Assembly: GCA_025351345.1 (NCBI GenBank)
Contig: JANXWB010000011.1
Coordinates: forward strand, 1 to 64,000
From: Synechococcales cyanobacterium GL140_1_metabat_312
GTDB taxonomy: Bacteria; Cyanobacteriota; Cyanobacteriia; Leptolyngbyales; Leptolyngbyaceae
Direction of reading: 5' to 3'
Length of the DNA stretch: 64,000 nucleotides
In this document: piece after piece, positions 25,041 to 33,480 of the stretch
How positions within the stretch are numbered: the stretch's first letter is position 1
Layout of the letters: every line of letters begins with the position of its first letter
Made by a program: the position numbers and the translations under genes
Notes under the pieces: generated by a model
The model's input: the letters and a program-made list of their open reading frames with translations, nothing else
Database searches by the model: none
Told to the model about the DNA's origin: nothing

Positions 25041-25255
25041 GCGGATTGGAGGCCCCATAAGTGCTTACTTTCCTACGAAGTGTAAACTTTATTAAAAACT
25101 ACTTCCGATCGAAGAAGCTTCACGATATATTCAAATCAACGAATTCATATCTGCGTTAAGGCCGGGATCGACCGAAGGATCAACCTTGCCGCATAGCATA
25201 ACAAAGCTTTGAACTGATTCGAATACCTTTACCACCCCTCTAGGAGGATACGGCT

Positions 25256-25633
25256 ATGGCATTTGCTAACAGCTCGACTACCGCAAATCAGTTTCAGCTG
25301 GTGACTACCATCAAAAGCATTTTGGTCTGGTCATTTGTTTTGACAGTTTGTATGCTTGTAATTGGGTTTCCGATTTTGATGCTCATGGTTGCAGTTGGGT
25401 CTTTGACGGCTGTGACACTCCATGCAATTTTGCCCACTAGCGCAATGCTGATAACAGCGATCGGATTTATTGGCACTCATATTTTAGGGATTTTGGCAGC
25501 AGCATCCTTCTTGACCCTGAAAGGAATTCATCCTCAGGAAGTCGAATGGCTTCGCTGGTTGAATGGTCAAGCGAATCCTGTCACCATCTCTACCTATGCG
25601 TCTTGCCCATTGACCTGTGATGTTAAAGGCTAA
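25256..25633 (+). CDS. Small membrane protein of unknown function
   Basis: A 125-residue protein with two long hydrophobic segments, SILVWSFVLTVCMLVIGFPI leading into LMLMVAVGSLTAVTL, and AMLITAIGFIGTHILGILAA. The N-terminus is short and polar; the C-terminal 35 residues, with two Cys (SCPLTC), follow the last helix. I know no family. TAGGAGGATA lies a few bases before the ATG and a strong terminator follows the stop codon by about 27 bases, so it is a well-defined single-gene transcript. Confidence 0.65.
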   Translation: MAFANSSTTANQFQLVTTIKSILVWSFVLTVCMLVIGFPILMLMVAVGSLTAVTLHAILPTSAMLITAIGFIGTHILGILAAASFLTLKGIHPQEVEWLRWLNGQANPVTISTYASCPLTCDVKG

Positions 25634-25659
25634 TGTCGCGGCTTGAATGAAATGGTTTT

Positions 25660-25688
25660 AAGGCTCAGCAACATTGCTGAGCCTTTTC
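25660..25688 (+). terminator. Rho-independent terminator
   Basis: AAGGCTCAGCAA and TTGCTGAGCCTT are perfectly complementary, leaving a tiny loop, followed by TTTT. It ends the transcript of the small membrane protein gene. Confidence 0.85.
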
Positions 25689-25870
25689 TGTGGCAAATTT
25701 TAGTTATGAGGTTTTATTTATAGAGACTATCATTTTGCTAGTTATTTACTACTTAGGGTTGTAGTTGTACGAGACTCTAGCTCCAGAAAGGCGCCGATCG
25801 TAGCTCTTAGCCCCTAGCATAGTGAGCAGTTGTACGGTCTTCGCCCACGCCATCCTGCCATCATCCTGCC

Positions 25871-26992
25871 ATGAACTTATCTCCTATCCCGGTTTGCATT
25901 ACAGTCGGGACTCGGCCCGAAGCGATCAAAATGGCTCCGGTCATTCAAGCCTTTAAACGATCGCCCCAATTTCACACTACGGTCATTCTCACAGGACAAC
26001 ATCGAGAAATGGTGGACCAAGTGATGCAGTTGTTCGAGTTAAAAGCCGACTACGACTTAGCCATCATGCAGCCAAAGCAAACGCTCACCGACATCACTTG
26101 CAACGCATTACGGGGACTTGATGAGTTATTTCAAAAATTAAATCCCGCGATCGTCCTAGTTCAAGGTGACACAACCACGGCCTTTGCTGCTGCCCTCGCC
26201 GCGTTTTATCAAAAAATTCCAGTCGGGCATGTCGAAGCGGGATTACGTACGGATAATATTTTTAATCCCTTTCCCGAAGAAGCGAACCGTCGGTTAGTGT
26301 CTCAAATTGCACAATTGCACTTTGCACCGACTAGTCTTTCTGTCGAAAATTTAAAGAAATCCGGCGTTCTCAGCGGTATTCATCAAACAGGTAATACTGT
26401 TATTGACGCGTTGTTACAAGTCGCCGATCGCAATCCACCCTGTGAAATTCCAGGACTGGACTGGACTGAATATCGGGTTATTCTGTCTACGGTCCACCGT
26501 CGCGAAAACTGGGGCGAACCCTTAAGTGACATTGCCCAGGGAATGCTTAAAGTATTAGAAGCCTTTCCTGACACCGCACTTTTGTTACCTCTGCACCGAA
26601 ATCCCACCGTCCGCGAACCCTTAACCGCCATGTTAGGTAATCATCCTCGCGTCTTTCTGATAGAACCGTTGGACTATGTGGAATTGGTGGGGGCCATGAA
26701 ACGATCGTACCTATTGCTCACGGATTCCGGCGGTATTCAAGAAGAAGCTCCAAGTTTGGGCAAACCCGTGTTGGTGTTGCGGGAAACTACTGAACGCCCG
26801 GAAGCGATGATGGCGGGCACTGCGAAGTTGATTGGGACAGACACCGATCGAATTTTAACTGAAACTAGTGCGCTGTTGAGTGATCAAAAATCTTATGACG
26901 CAATGGCGGGTGCAATTAATCCATTTGGGGATGGAAAGGCCGCCGATCGGATTGTCAAGCTTGTGGCTGATTATTTCTCCTTAGGAACCTAG
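25871..26992 (+). CDS. wecB: UDP-N-acetylglucosamine 2-epimerase (non-hydrolysing)
   Basis: Interconverts UDP-GlcNAc and UDP-ManNAc for surface polysaccharide synthesis; cytosolic GT-B fold. The 373-residue protein has all family marks: VGTRPEAIKMAPVI at the N-terminus, HVEAGLRTDN, FPEEANRRLVSQIAQLHFAP, ILSTVHRRENWG, and the C-terminal LLTDSGGIQEEAPSLGKPVL with VLRETTERPEA. Length is normal. Its end overlaps the 3' end of the convergent small DUF7219-like gene by 12 bases. Confidence 0.96.
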   Translation: MNLSPIPVCITVGTRPEAIKMAPVIQAFKRSPQFHTTVILTGQHREMVDQVMQLFELKADYDLAIMQPKQTLTDITCNALRGLDELFQKLNPAIVLVQGDTTTAFAAALAAFYQKIPVGHVEAGLRTDNIFNPFPEEANRRLVSQIAQLHFAPTSLSVENLKKSGVLSGIHQTGNTVIDALLQVADRNPPCEIPGLDWTEYRVILSTVHRRENWGEPLSDIAQGMLKVLEAFPDTALLLPLHRNPTVREPLTAMLGNHPRVFLIEPLDYVELVGAMKRSYLLLTDSGGIQEEAPSLGKPVLVLRETTERPEAMMAGTAKLIGTDTDRILTETSALLSDQKSYDAMAGAINPFGDGKAADRIVKLVADYFSLGT

Positions 26993-27220
26993 CAAATTAT
27001 GTTTTGACTCGCGTAACTCCTTCCAGAGCTGCTTAATTTTTTCATAAGCTTCATCAGGCGGAATCTTCCCAGCGTTTTCCAAATTGCACAAAATTGAAAT
27101 CCGCTGGGCAAATTCTTGAAGATTAGCATCAAAAGCTAAATGCTCAGGCGAAAATTCTCCCCGAAACGGAGCACGAGGCGCTAAAAAATTTTCCTTGTTC
27201 ACGTTAGAATCTTGACTCAT
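26981..27220 (-). CDS. Small conserved cyanobacterial protein (DUF7219-like), copy 1
   Basis: A 79-residue soluble protein with the pattern NFLAPRAPFRGEFSPEHLAF, DANLQEFAQR, and GKIPPDEAYEKIKQLWKELR. A clear paralogue (NFFNPRSRYRGHFKPENLAF and so on) lies at 57773-58033. The family is small and cyanobacterial with no known function; I recall it as DUF7219. It is convergent with wecB, overlapping its end by 12 bases, and ends in LGS without further domains. Confidence 0.75.
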   Translation of the reverse strand: MSQDSNVNKENFLAPRAPFRGEFSPEHLAFDANLQEFAQRISILCNLENAGKIPPDEAYEKIKQLWKELRESKHNLLGS

Positions 27221-27355
27221 TCCAAACGACCTCGCCTTGTAAAAGTTCTACAAAAGTATTGAAGTCTATCGTATCTTGTGATTCTTCCGGTGTCGTTGCC
27301 CATACTAAACCTAGTTTCGTCGTCCTAGACTTATATCCTCTGGACTCTAGATCCC

Positions 27356-28399
27356 ATGCAAACGTCTCTCACGATCGCCGTCTCGGTCATTATTCCAATT
27401 TATAACGGTCAATCGGATTTGCCTGATTTGCTCCGATCGCTCTATGCTCAAACCTACGATCGTCATCTAGTCGAATATTTAATCATCGATAATTGTAGCC
27501 AAGACAATACCTGGAACGCTCTCCAACAGGCCGAGATTCAAGCCCACTTCGATCGCTTCCCGTTAAAAATTCTTCAAGAATCCAAAATCCAAGGTTCCTA
27601 CGCTGCCCGAAATCAAGGGATTCGCGTCGCAACTGCTGAAATCCTTGCCTTCACCGATGCAGACTGTCGTCCTGAACCGGATTGGCTGATGAATTTAATA
27701 CAACCGTTTAACTCGAATTTATCTATTAATTCAGACCCTAATCCCATAAATAATCCTGTCAATAATCCCGCGAATCTAGGTTGGGTAGCAGGTGAAGTTA
27801 GTGCGTTGCCCAGCAAAAATTGGTTGGAGCGTTATGCCGATCGGGCCGAGACTCTCTCACAAAAGCACACCCTAGCGAATTCCTTTTCACCCTACGGCCA
27901 AACGGCTAACCTCGCTGTCCGAAAACTCTGTTTTAGTGAAGTTGGATTATTTCGGCCCTATCTAACCACAGGGGGCGATGCTGATCAATGCTGGCGAATT
28001 CTGCGTGAAACCGATCGGCAATGGCAGTTTGCAGCAACTGCTGTTGTGCGTCACCGTCACCGATCGACGCTTAAAGAACTGATGAGTCAATGGCAGCGCT
28101 ATGGTCGATCGAATCGATTTCTCCACGATCTCCATGGAATCGAACTGATGAAATGCCCTAAACTTAGCTATTATGTCTATCGCCTCAGTCGTTGGTTGCT
28201 TAAAGAGTTGCCGATCGCAGTGGTGAAGTGGAATCTATTAGATGCACTCTCGACTCCCGTGGGGTTGCTATGTTTACGATCGCGGTGGCGCGGCCAACTA
28301 AATGTGACCTTGCCCGACTCCGCCCGAGAAATTCCCGTCCTTGCCGTACCTCAACCCGAATACGGAGAACCGCAAATCTCGTCCAAGCCATTGCGGTAA
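27356..28399 (+). CDS. Glycosyltransferase family 2 protein
   Basis: GT-A fold transferase of 347 residues. The N-terminal donor-binding core is clear: VSVIIPIYNGQSDLPDLLRS, LIIDNCSQDNTW, GSYAARNQGIRVA and the metal-binding FTDADCRPEPDWL (D-X-D type). The acceptor part includes GGDADQCWRI, equivalent to the ED-type catalytic motif. No membrane domain is obvious, apart from a short hydrophobic stretch near the end. It lies downstream of wecB across a convergent gene and probably serves surface glycan assembly; donor sugar unknown. Confidence 0.9.
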   Translation: MQTSLTIAVSVIIPIYNGQSDLPDLLRSLYAQTYDRHLVEYLIIDNCSQDNTWNALQQAEIQAHFDRFPLKILQESKIQGSYAARNQGIRVATAEILAFTDADCRPEPDWLMNLIQPFNSNLSINSDPNPINNPVNNPANLGWVAGEVSALPSKNWLERYADRAETLSQKHTLANSFSPYGQTANLAVRKLCFSEVGLFRPYLTTGGDADQCWRILRETDRQWQFAATAVVRHRHRSTLKELMSQWQRYGRSNRFLHDLHGIELMKCPKLSYYVYRLSRWLLKELPIAVVKWNLLDALSTPVGLLCLRSRWRGQLNVTLPDSAREIPVLAVPQPEYGEPQISSKPLR

Positions 28400-28444
28400 A
28401 GTGATGACAATATAACTTTATTTTCCAAACGAAGGCTGTAAATA

Positions 28445-29149
28445 ATGAGTGATCAACTTCTTCTCGTCGATGACGAACCCGCACTGCGATCGGCGGTCCA
28501 AGCCTATCTTGAAGAAAGTGGCTTCACAGTCCAAACTGCCACAAATGGTAACGAAGGCTGGGAGATGGTTCAACGCTTTACGCCCGACTTGGTAATTAGT
28601 GATGTCATGATGCCTCAGGCGGATGGCTATCAATTTTTGAAAAAGCTTCGGGATGATGTGCGATTTCAAGCCTTGCCTGTAATCTTTTTGACAGCGCGGG
28701 GCATGACGGGCGATCGGATTACGGGCTATGACGCAGGATGTGATGCGTATATTTCCAAGCCTTTTGATCCCGATGAGCTGGTCGCCATTATCAAAAGTAT
28801 CCTTACGCGCCAACGGGCAGCCCAAGCCGGATCCGGTGATGTCGAAAATCCAGATGTTGCCGAACTCGCCCGCCAAATCAAAGAAATTAAAGCCCTACTT
28901 ACCCAGAAAAACGTTTTTCAACCCAGTGGCCCCCCCGTCAACATCGACTTCACCCCCCGCGAACAGAGCGTCCTAGAACTAGTCGTCGATGGCCTAATGA
29001 ATAAAGAAATTGCCCGTCGCCTAGAAACGAGTGTCCGAAATGTTGAAAAATATGTCAGCCGATTGTTTACTAAAACAGGGACTAACAGCCGTACTGAGCT
29101 AGTCCGATTTGCTCTAGAACATGGCCTAATTCCACCTCGATCGGTCTAA
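28445..29149 (+). CDS. rre1: NarL-type response regulator, Rre1/Ycf29 type
   Basis: Two-domain response regulator of 234 residues. The receiver domain (1-125) has DDE at 9-11, phospho-acceptor D53 in VISDVMMPQADGY, the conserved Thr in VIFLTARG and Lys in YISKPFDP. A linker follows and then a LuxR-type helix-turn-helix (FTPREQSVLELVVDGLMNKE, IARRLETSVRNVEKYVSRL, TGTNSRTELVRFAL). The whole protein closely follows the Rre1/Ycf29 pattern, the cyanobacterial stress regulator partnered with Hik2 or Hik34 in Synechocystis. No kinase is adjacent, as usual for this gene. Confidence 0.88.
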   Translation: MSDQLLLVDDEPALRSAVQAYLEESGFTVQTATNGNEGWEMVQRFTPDLVISDVMMPQADGYQFLKKLRDDVRFQALPVIFLTARGMTGDRITGYDAGCDAYISKPFDPDELVAIIKSILTRQRAAQAGSGDVENPDVAELARQIKEIKALLTQKNVFQPSGPPVNIDFTPREQSVLELVVDGLMNKEIARRLETSVRNVEKYVSRLFTKTGTNSRTELVRFALEHGLIPPRSV

Positions 29150-29173
29150 TACTTCTTAAAAATTGATGTGGTT

Positions 29174-29214
29174 TATCTAATGGATCCTAATTGAGTAATA
29201 GAATCCATTAGATA
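29174..29214 (+). terminator. Inverted repeat after rre1 (probable terminator or mRNA hairpin)
   Basis: TATCTAATGGAT at 29174-29185 is a perfect 12-base inverted match to ATCCATTAGATA at 29203-29214, 17-base loop. No T run follows, so it may act as a stabilising 3' hairpin rather than a classic terminator. Confidence 0.5.
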
Positions 29215-29363
29215 GATTGCAACTCATCCATTACTTTTTGTAAAGTGTCAATCCACACATTCATAAGATTCTTGTACTACAGTAAGAAATATTAATAGAA
29301 GCTGAGATAAAAAATAGTTAGAAAATATTTTTAGACGAGTCAATTTACTCGGAGGCACCTCCA

Positions 29364-30095
29364 ATGGCGGTTGTTTCGGCTGGTACAGTTACGTGTGAAA
29401 GACCGTTGTATGAACGGAGACCTCCATCACAGGATTCTGATGCGTTACGGAAAGTCTTTTCGTCTATTGACGAAAATAGCTGTCCGACGATTTATAACTT
29501 CCACATGCACACCACGCATTCTGATGGACAGTTGAGTCCCGATCGGATAATTGACCAAGTATTAGAAATTGGCCTAAGCGGATTTGCCATTACGGATCAT
29601 CATTCAGTCTCTGGTTCTAGAGTCGCGCAGAAATATCTTCAAGATTGGAGTTTAAAGGCGGAAAATTTAGACAAAAAAACGCCCCATCTTTGGTTTGGAA
29701 CCGAAATTACGTCTCAATTGCTTGATATTGAGGTACATATCTTAGGCTATGCTTTTGATCCAGAGCATCCCGCGATCGCTAGTTATCTTCAAGGTATATC
29801 TCCGAAGGGCGATCGCGCGCAGGCACATCGGGTCGTCGCTGCCATTCAGAAAAGTGGTGGTATTGCAGTTTTAGCCCATCCCGCCCGTTATCGTAAGCCG
29901 TATGAACAGCTCATTCCAGCGGCGGTAATGATTGGAATTGATGGCGTGGAGACGTTTTATGCCTATGGAAATCCAAAACCTTGGAAAGCGAGTGCTAATG
30001 AGACTCAAAAGGTAGGGGAACTGAGCGTTCACTACAATTTACTTAATACCTGTGGGACGGATACCCATGGCAAGAGTCTACTTCAACGGGTCTAA
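29364..30095 (+). CDS. PHP-domain metal-dependent phosphoesterase
   Basis: A 243-residue PHP-domain hydrolase. The family metal-binding motifs are all visible: FHMHTTHSDGQLSP (HXH), FAITDHHSV, WFGTEITSQ, VLAHPARYR, and CGTDTHGKS at the C-terminus. These residues bind a trinuclear metal centre. Related bacterial enzymes hydrolyse nucleoside or oligonucleotide phosphates (RNase AM/YciV type). The first 40 residues are a variable extension. An ATG with upstream GGAGGCACCTCC starts the gene. Confidence 0.88.
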   Translation: MAVVSAGTVTCERPLYERRPPSQDSDALRKVFSSIDENSCPTIYNFHMHTTHSDGQLSPDRIIDQVLEIGLSGFAITDHHSVSGSRVAQKYLQDWSLKAENLDKKTPHLWFGTEITSQLLDIEVHILGYAFDPEHPAIASYLQGISPKGDRAQAHRVVAAIQKSGGIAVLAHPARYRKPYEQLIPAAVMIGIDGVETFYAYGNPKPWKASANETQKVGELSVHYNLLNTCGTDTHGKSLLQRV

Positions 30096-30130
30096 AACGG
30101 AGCAAAGTAATTGTTTCTAAATAGGTTTAA

Positions 30131-30152
30131 AGCCCCGAGAAAATCCGGGGCT
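30131..30152. terminator. Bidirectional terminator hairpin between PHP gene and small minus-strand ORF
   Basis: AGCCCCG at 30131-30137 pairs perfectly with CGGGGCT at 30146-30152. It follows the PHP stop codon by about 35 bases on the plus strand and the TAA of a 33-codon ORF by 5 bases on the minus strand. T runs are modest on both sides. Confidence 0.6.
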
Positions 30153-30157
30153 AATTC

Positions 30158-30259
30158 TTAGAAACGAGACGACATAAAAATCAATATTCCACAGGTCACA
30201 ACTAATAATGTAACTAACCCAATGGACTGACCAAGAGGCCTAGAAGACTTACTTTCCAT
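30158..30259 (-). CDS. Putative 33-residue single-span membrane protein
   Basis: ATG at 30259-30257 and TAA at 30160-30158 enclose a peptide with a short polar start (ESKSSRPLGQS) and one hydrophobic helix (IGLVTLLVVTCGILIFM) ending SSRF. The size and layout match small thylakoid or cytoplasmic membrane subunits. A GC-rich terminator hairpin follows the stop by five bases, which supports a real transcription unit. I cannot match it to a named photosystem, b6f or NDH-1 subunit. Confidence 0.5.
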   Translation of the reverse strand: MESKSSRPLGQSIGLVTLLVVTCGILIFMSSRF

Positions 30260-30481
30260 GGGAGACTCACTGCAAATTATTGCGTAAATTTAGGTACTCA
30301 GACCTTAGCAGTTACGTGAGGGGATCAGTGATTTTGTTCACTAAACTTGGTCTGAGCTAGACTTACTTTAATAAGGCTTTACTAAGGCAAATAAATCTTA
30401 GTCTTTCGTTATCAAAAAAGTTCAATCTAGAATTAACTACTCATCATTTATTGCGATTTGTATTTTGCTTATACTCTAACC

Positions 30482-31606
30482 TTAGGTCCGATCGGATTGT
30501 GCTTCCGGCAAAATTAACATCGCATCTCCAAACGAGAAAAAACGATAGTCCTTTTGAATTGCTTCTGCATAGACCTCTAATAATCGACAGCGCCCCATTA
30601 ATGCACTCACCATCATCATTAGGCTCGATTTCGGTAGATGAAAATTGGTGATTAATCCATCCACCACGCGCCATTCATAGCCAGGATAAATAAACATGTT
30701 GGTTTGACCGCAATAGGGCTGAAGCGACCCTGAACTAGCTGCGCCTTCCAACGATCGAACACTTGTGGTACCCACCGCAAAGACTCGCCCACCCCGCGCT
30801 TTGGTCTGCTGAATTTTGTTGACCGTTTCCGACGACACCTCTATCCATTCGCCATGCATTTCGTGCCGTGTAATATCTTCAGATTCCACCGGGCGGAAAG
30901 TTCCGATGCCCACGTGTAACGTCACAAAAGCCCGATCGATGCCTTTTTCTGCCAGTCGATTCAGTAATTCCGGTGTGAAATGTAATCCTGCTGTTGGAGC
31001 TGCCGCTGCGCCTAAGGTTTCGGCGTACACCGTTTGGTATCGATGACCTTCGGTCGGTCGGAGACCATCGTCCTTGGCTGTGGACTGGGTAATATAGGGC
31101 GGCAACGGCATATGACCATAGTCGTCCAGAACTTCCAGCAGCGATGGCTTACGATCGGTCGAAGGCTCTTGTCCAGGGTTTACCGTAAATTCTAGAATCC
31201 GGCCCCCACTGGGATCATCACGGTCCGTGACAACAGCACTAAGACCCCCTACCGCCTCTGTATCTGAATTCCGCATGAAATGAATCACAGCACCGGGCTG
31301 GAGCTTTCGTCCCGGCTTAACCAACGCCAACCAGCAGTTATGCGATCGTTCCTCCAAAAGTAAAACCTCTACCTTGCTTCCCGTGGGCTTATGACCGTAC
31401 AGGCGCGCTGGGATCACCTTTGTGTTGTTCAGAACCAAAAGATCTCCCGATTTCAGGATTTCGTCTAGCTCATAAAAATGACGATGCTCAACGCTGTTTC
31501 CAATCACTAAAAGCTTGGAATGGTCTCGCGGTTCGGCGGGATTTTGGGCGATATGGCCATCTGGAAGTAGATAGTCGTAGCTAGAAAGTTGACGATCGGG
31601 ATCCAT
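30482..31606 (-). CDS. queA: S-adenosylmethionine:tRNA ribosyltransferase-isomerase QueA
   Basis: Transfers and isomerises the ribosyl group of SAM onto preQ1-modified tRNA to give epoxyqueuosine in the queuosine pathway. The 374-residue protein has [20 protein letters not shown] at the start, then [53 protein letters not shown] and [10 protein letters not shown]. Length slightly above the usual 345-360, with an internal insertion near residue 110-160. Monocistronic on the minus strand. Confidence 0.96.
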   Translation of the reverse strand: MDPDRQLSSYDYLLPDGHIAQNPAEPRDHSKLLVIGNSVEHRHFYELDEILKSGDLLVLNNTKVIPARLYGHKPTGSKVEVLLLEERSHNCWLALVKPGRKLQPGAVIHFMRNSDTEAVGGLSAVVTDRDDPSGGRILEFTVNPGQEPSTDRKPSLLEVLDDYGHMPLPPYITQSTAKDDGLRPTEGHRYQTVYAETLGAAAAPTAGLHFTPELLNRLAEKGIDRAFVTLHVGIGTFRPVESEDITRHEMHGEWIEVSSETVNKIQQTKARGGRVFAVGTTSVRSLEGAASSGSLQPYCGQTNMFIYPGYEWRVVDGLITNFHLPKSSLMMMVSALMGRCRLLEVYAEAIQKDYRFFSFGDAMLILPEAQSDRT

Positions 31607-31895
31607 GAAAATTGTGACTGGGGATGAAAGTTGAGGTGGAGATTAATTGTTTTTTGATGAAATCTGTAATGAATATAAAGAAACACTACTATAGTTCGAT
31701 CCAATGCATTGGGATATGGCGTATAGTTACGAGTAATAAGAGCTGAAAAACATAGAATTAATTAACAAGTTATGGCGCAAGTGATGGTTTGACATTTGGG
31801 TAGTCTCCCGCTCCTAGATTGGGGCATTGCCCTCTACTCGAAACACACAATGCGCTGGAAAATCAAAGTATTGCATTTGCAGGACGATCATTTCC

Positions 31896-32285
31896 ATGGA
31901 TTACCTTTACTATCTTGCGAATGCCAGCTTAACCGTGAGGGTTGTAGAGTTTCTACATGCTCGCACTCAATTGCCGTTAGGCTTCATGACCGTGATTCAT
32001 CGTCTTGATGGATGGGTGGTTCGAGTGAAGTTTTCACAACCAATTGATGCTAGGCAAGATGGAGACTTTAGATCTTTTCTAAATGAGCTTGGCATTCCCT
32101 ATGATCCTAATGTTCGAGTCAAGATGGCGCTTTGGGGATTAGAGAACGGTCAAAGTCCCGTGGAAGTGATGCAGCAATATCAAATTGCGGTTGTTTCCCA
32201 TGGTCGTCCCGATCGGATTGAAATAGAAGCCTTCCGTGAGCAATTTGTTCAAGGATTGGGCTATTGTCCTGAAACGTTAGCGTAG
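31896..32285 (+). CDS. Conserved hypothetical protein
   Basis: A 129-residue soluble protein from the ATG at 31896; AGGACG lies upstream. Features are DYLYYLANASLTVRVVEFLH, WVVRVKFSQPIDAR, and a C-terminal segment with EVMQQYQIAVVSHG and EQFVQGLGYCPETLA. No signal peptide, membrane helix or catalytic motif is apparent. I do not recognise the family. It stands between queA and yraN with its own orientation. Confidence 0.6.
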   Translation: MDYLYYLANASLTVRVVEFLHARTQLPLGFMTVIHRLDGWVVRVKFSQPIDARQDGDFRSFLNELGIPYDPNVRVKMALWGLENGQSPVEVMQQYQIAVVSHGRPDRIEIEAFREQFVQGLGYCPETLA

Positions 32286-32374
32286 ATTTTTTTGCTGAAC
32301 TTGCGTTTACGATCGCTCGAACAATGAGATTTCAATCCCACAGCTTTATCGCATCGATCTTATCCCATAGGTTT

Positions 32375-32833
32375 TTACGGTATCGGTTGCTCAAATGCAT
32401 GTACTAAGTAATTAATCAATATGAACTCATGTTTTTCAAACGTCCGGGTGAAGCCACTCGGACGTTTAGTTTTGGGAGAGTGGGAGGCTTGTGTTCGCGG
32501 GTGCTGAGCTAGTTGCCATTGGACTAGGGCAATATCGAAGCGACAGTTACGAGATTGGTGGTTTGGGTGTTTCAGTAAGAATAGTTGAGCGGTTTTCCAA
32601 AGTTTAATTTGCTTGCTGCGAGTGACGGCTAACACGCCATCTTGGTCAATGTTGTAGGACGATCGGGTCTTAACTTCAATGAATATCAAGTCGCCCGTTG
32701 CGTTTAGCGCAATGATGTCAAGCTCACCTAGTACACAATGCCAGCGCTGGGCCAAGACTTTTCCCCCTTTAGTCGGAATCCATTCAGCGACGAGATCTTC
32801 GCCCGATCGTCCGAGTTCGTCTGTTGCGGGCAT
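32375..32833 (-). CDS. yraN: YraN family (UPF0102) endonuclease-like protein
   Basis: UPF0102/YraN proteins have a Holliday-junction-resolvase-like PD-(D/E)XK fold; role uncertain. The core is complete: GRSGEDLVAEW, GELDIIALN and LIFIEVKTRSS (E-X-K), then the VTRSKQIKLWKTA helix and CRFDIALVQW. The family usually ends near here, about residue 115-120; this protein continues about 35 residues. The extra part is encoded partly by a hairpin that looks like a terminator (32438-32467), suggesting a lost original stop codon. Confidence 0.9.
   Translation of the reverse strand: MPATDELGRSGEDLVAEWIPTKGGKVLAQRWHCVLGELDIIALNATGDLIFIEVKTRSSYNIDQDGVLAVTRSKQIKLWKTAQLFLLKHPNHQSRNCRFDIALVQWQLAQHPRTQASHSPKTKRPSGFTRTFEKHEFILINYLVHAFEQPIP
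32438..32467. terminator. Terminator-like hairpin inside the 3' end of yraN
   Basis: AAACGTCCG at 32438-32446 and CGGACGTTT at 32459-32467 form a perfect nine-pair stem with a 12-base loop. On the minus strand the hairpin is followed by GAAAAAC rather than a T run; on the plus strand by AGTTTT. It lies within the yraN reading frame. Confidence 0.5.
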
Positions 32834-32880
32834 GATGGTAAATTTAGTATTGATCTTGTCGTTGAGAGTGGTTAGTGATC

Positions 32881-33405
32881 ATGGTCAGAGCGCACATTCT
32901 GGATTATTGCCGTCAACAAATCCGTTGCATGTTTCAAGTTGTCATGACGATTGTAATTGTGGGCGCGGGGCTAGTTTGGGGGAGTGCCGCCGCTATTGCG
33001 GATGACTATACAAAAGATGTGCTGATTCGGGTGGACATGTCTGGTAGAGACTTGAGAGATTCTCAGTTTAACCATACCAATTTGCGAGAGTCGAATCTAA
33101 GCAATACCAACCTCCATGCCGTAAATTTGTTCGCCGCAAACTTAGAATTTGTTAACCTATCGGGCGCGGATTTGAGTTTTGCGACCTTGGAAAGTGCCCG
33201 GATTACCGATGCTAATCTAAGCAATGCTAACTTGGAAGGCGCGTATACCTCCAATGCAAAGTTCGATCGGTCCAACATTGAAGGGGCGGATTTTACAGAC
33301 GTAGACATGCGGGAGGATATTCGTAAAGATTTGTGTAAGGTTGCCTCCGGTGTAAATTCTCAGACAGGTCGCGCCACTCGGGAAACACTGTTCTGTGATT
33401 ACTAA
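32881..33405 (+). CDS. Exported pentapeptide-repeat protein (lumenal TL17/TL15-like)
   Basis: A protein of about 174 residues (a GTG two codons upstream is also possible). Residues about 15-38 form a signal sequence (FQVVMTIVIVGAGLVWG, cut near AIAD). The mature part is a run of pentapeptide repeats of the A(D/N)LXX type: VDMSGRDLRDSQFNHTNLRE, SNLSNTNLHAVNLFAANLEF, ARITDANLSNANLEGAYTS. This forms a right-handed quadrilateral beta helix. A short Cys-containing tail (DLCKVASG ... TLFCDY) may form a disulfide, as in lumenal homologues. Role unknown. Confidence 0.85.
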   Translation: MVRAHILDYCRQQIRCMFQVVMTIVIVGAGLVWGSAAAIADDYTKDVLIRVDMSGRDLRDSQFNHTNLRESNLSNTNLHAVNLFAANLEFVNLSGADLSFATLESARITDANLSNANLEGAYTSNAKFDRSNIEGADFTDVDMREDIRKDLCKVASGVNSQTGRATRETLFCDY

Positions 33406-33480
33406 GTTCTGTGATTGCTAAGTTCTGTGATTGCTAAGTTTTATGGTCACTAAGTTCTGTGATTGCTAAGTTTTGCCTAG
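33391..33480. repeat. Five and a half tandem 16-bp repeats spanning the stop codon of the pentapeptide gene
   Basis: Units of consensus TTCTGTGATTGCTAAG start at 33391, 33407, 33423, 33439 and 33455, with a partial unit at 33471. Unit 4 is divergent. The first unit codes the last four residues and the TAA of the pentapeptide protein and runs into the 3' end of the convergent lipoprotein gene. Confidence 0.85.

Noticed and set aside
29364-30095. PHP gene as a DNA polymerase III or X-family PHP domain fragment
   Set aside because: The frame is complete with its own start and stop, and no polymerase domain follows.
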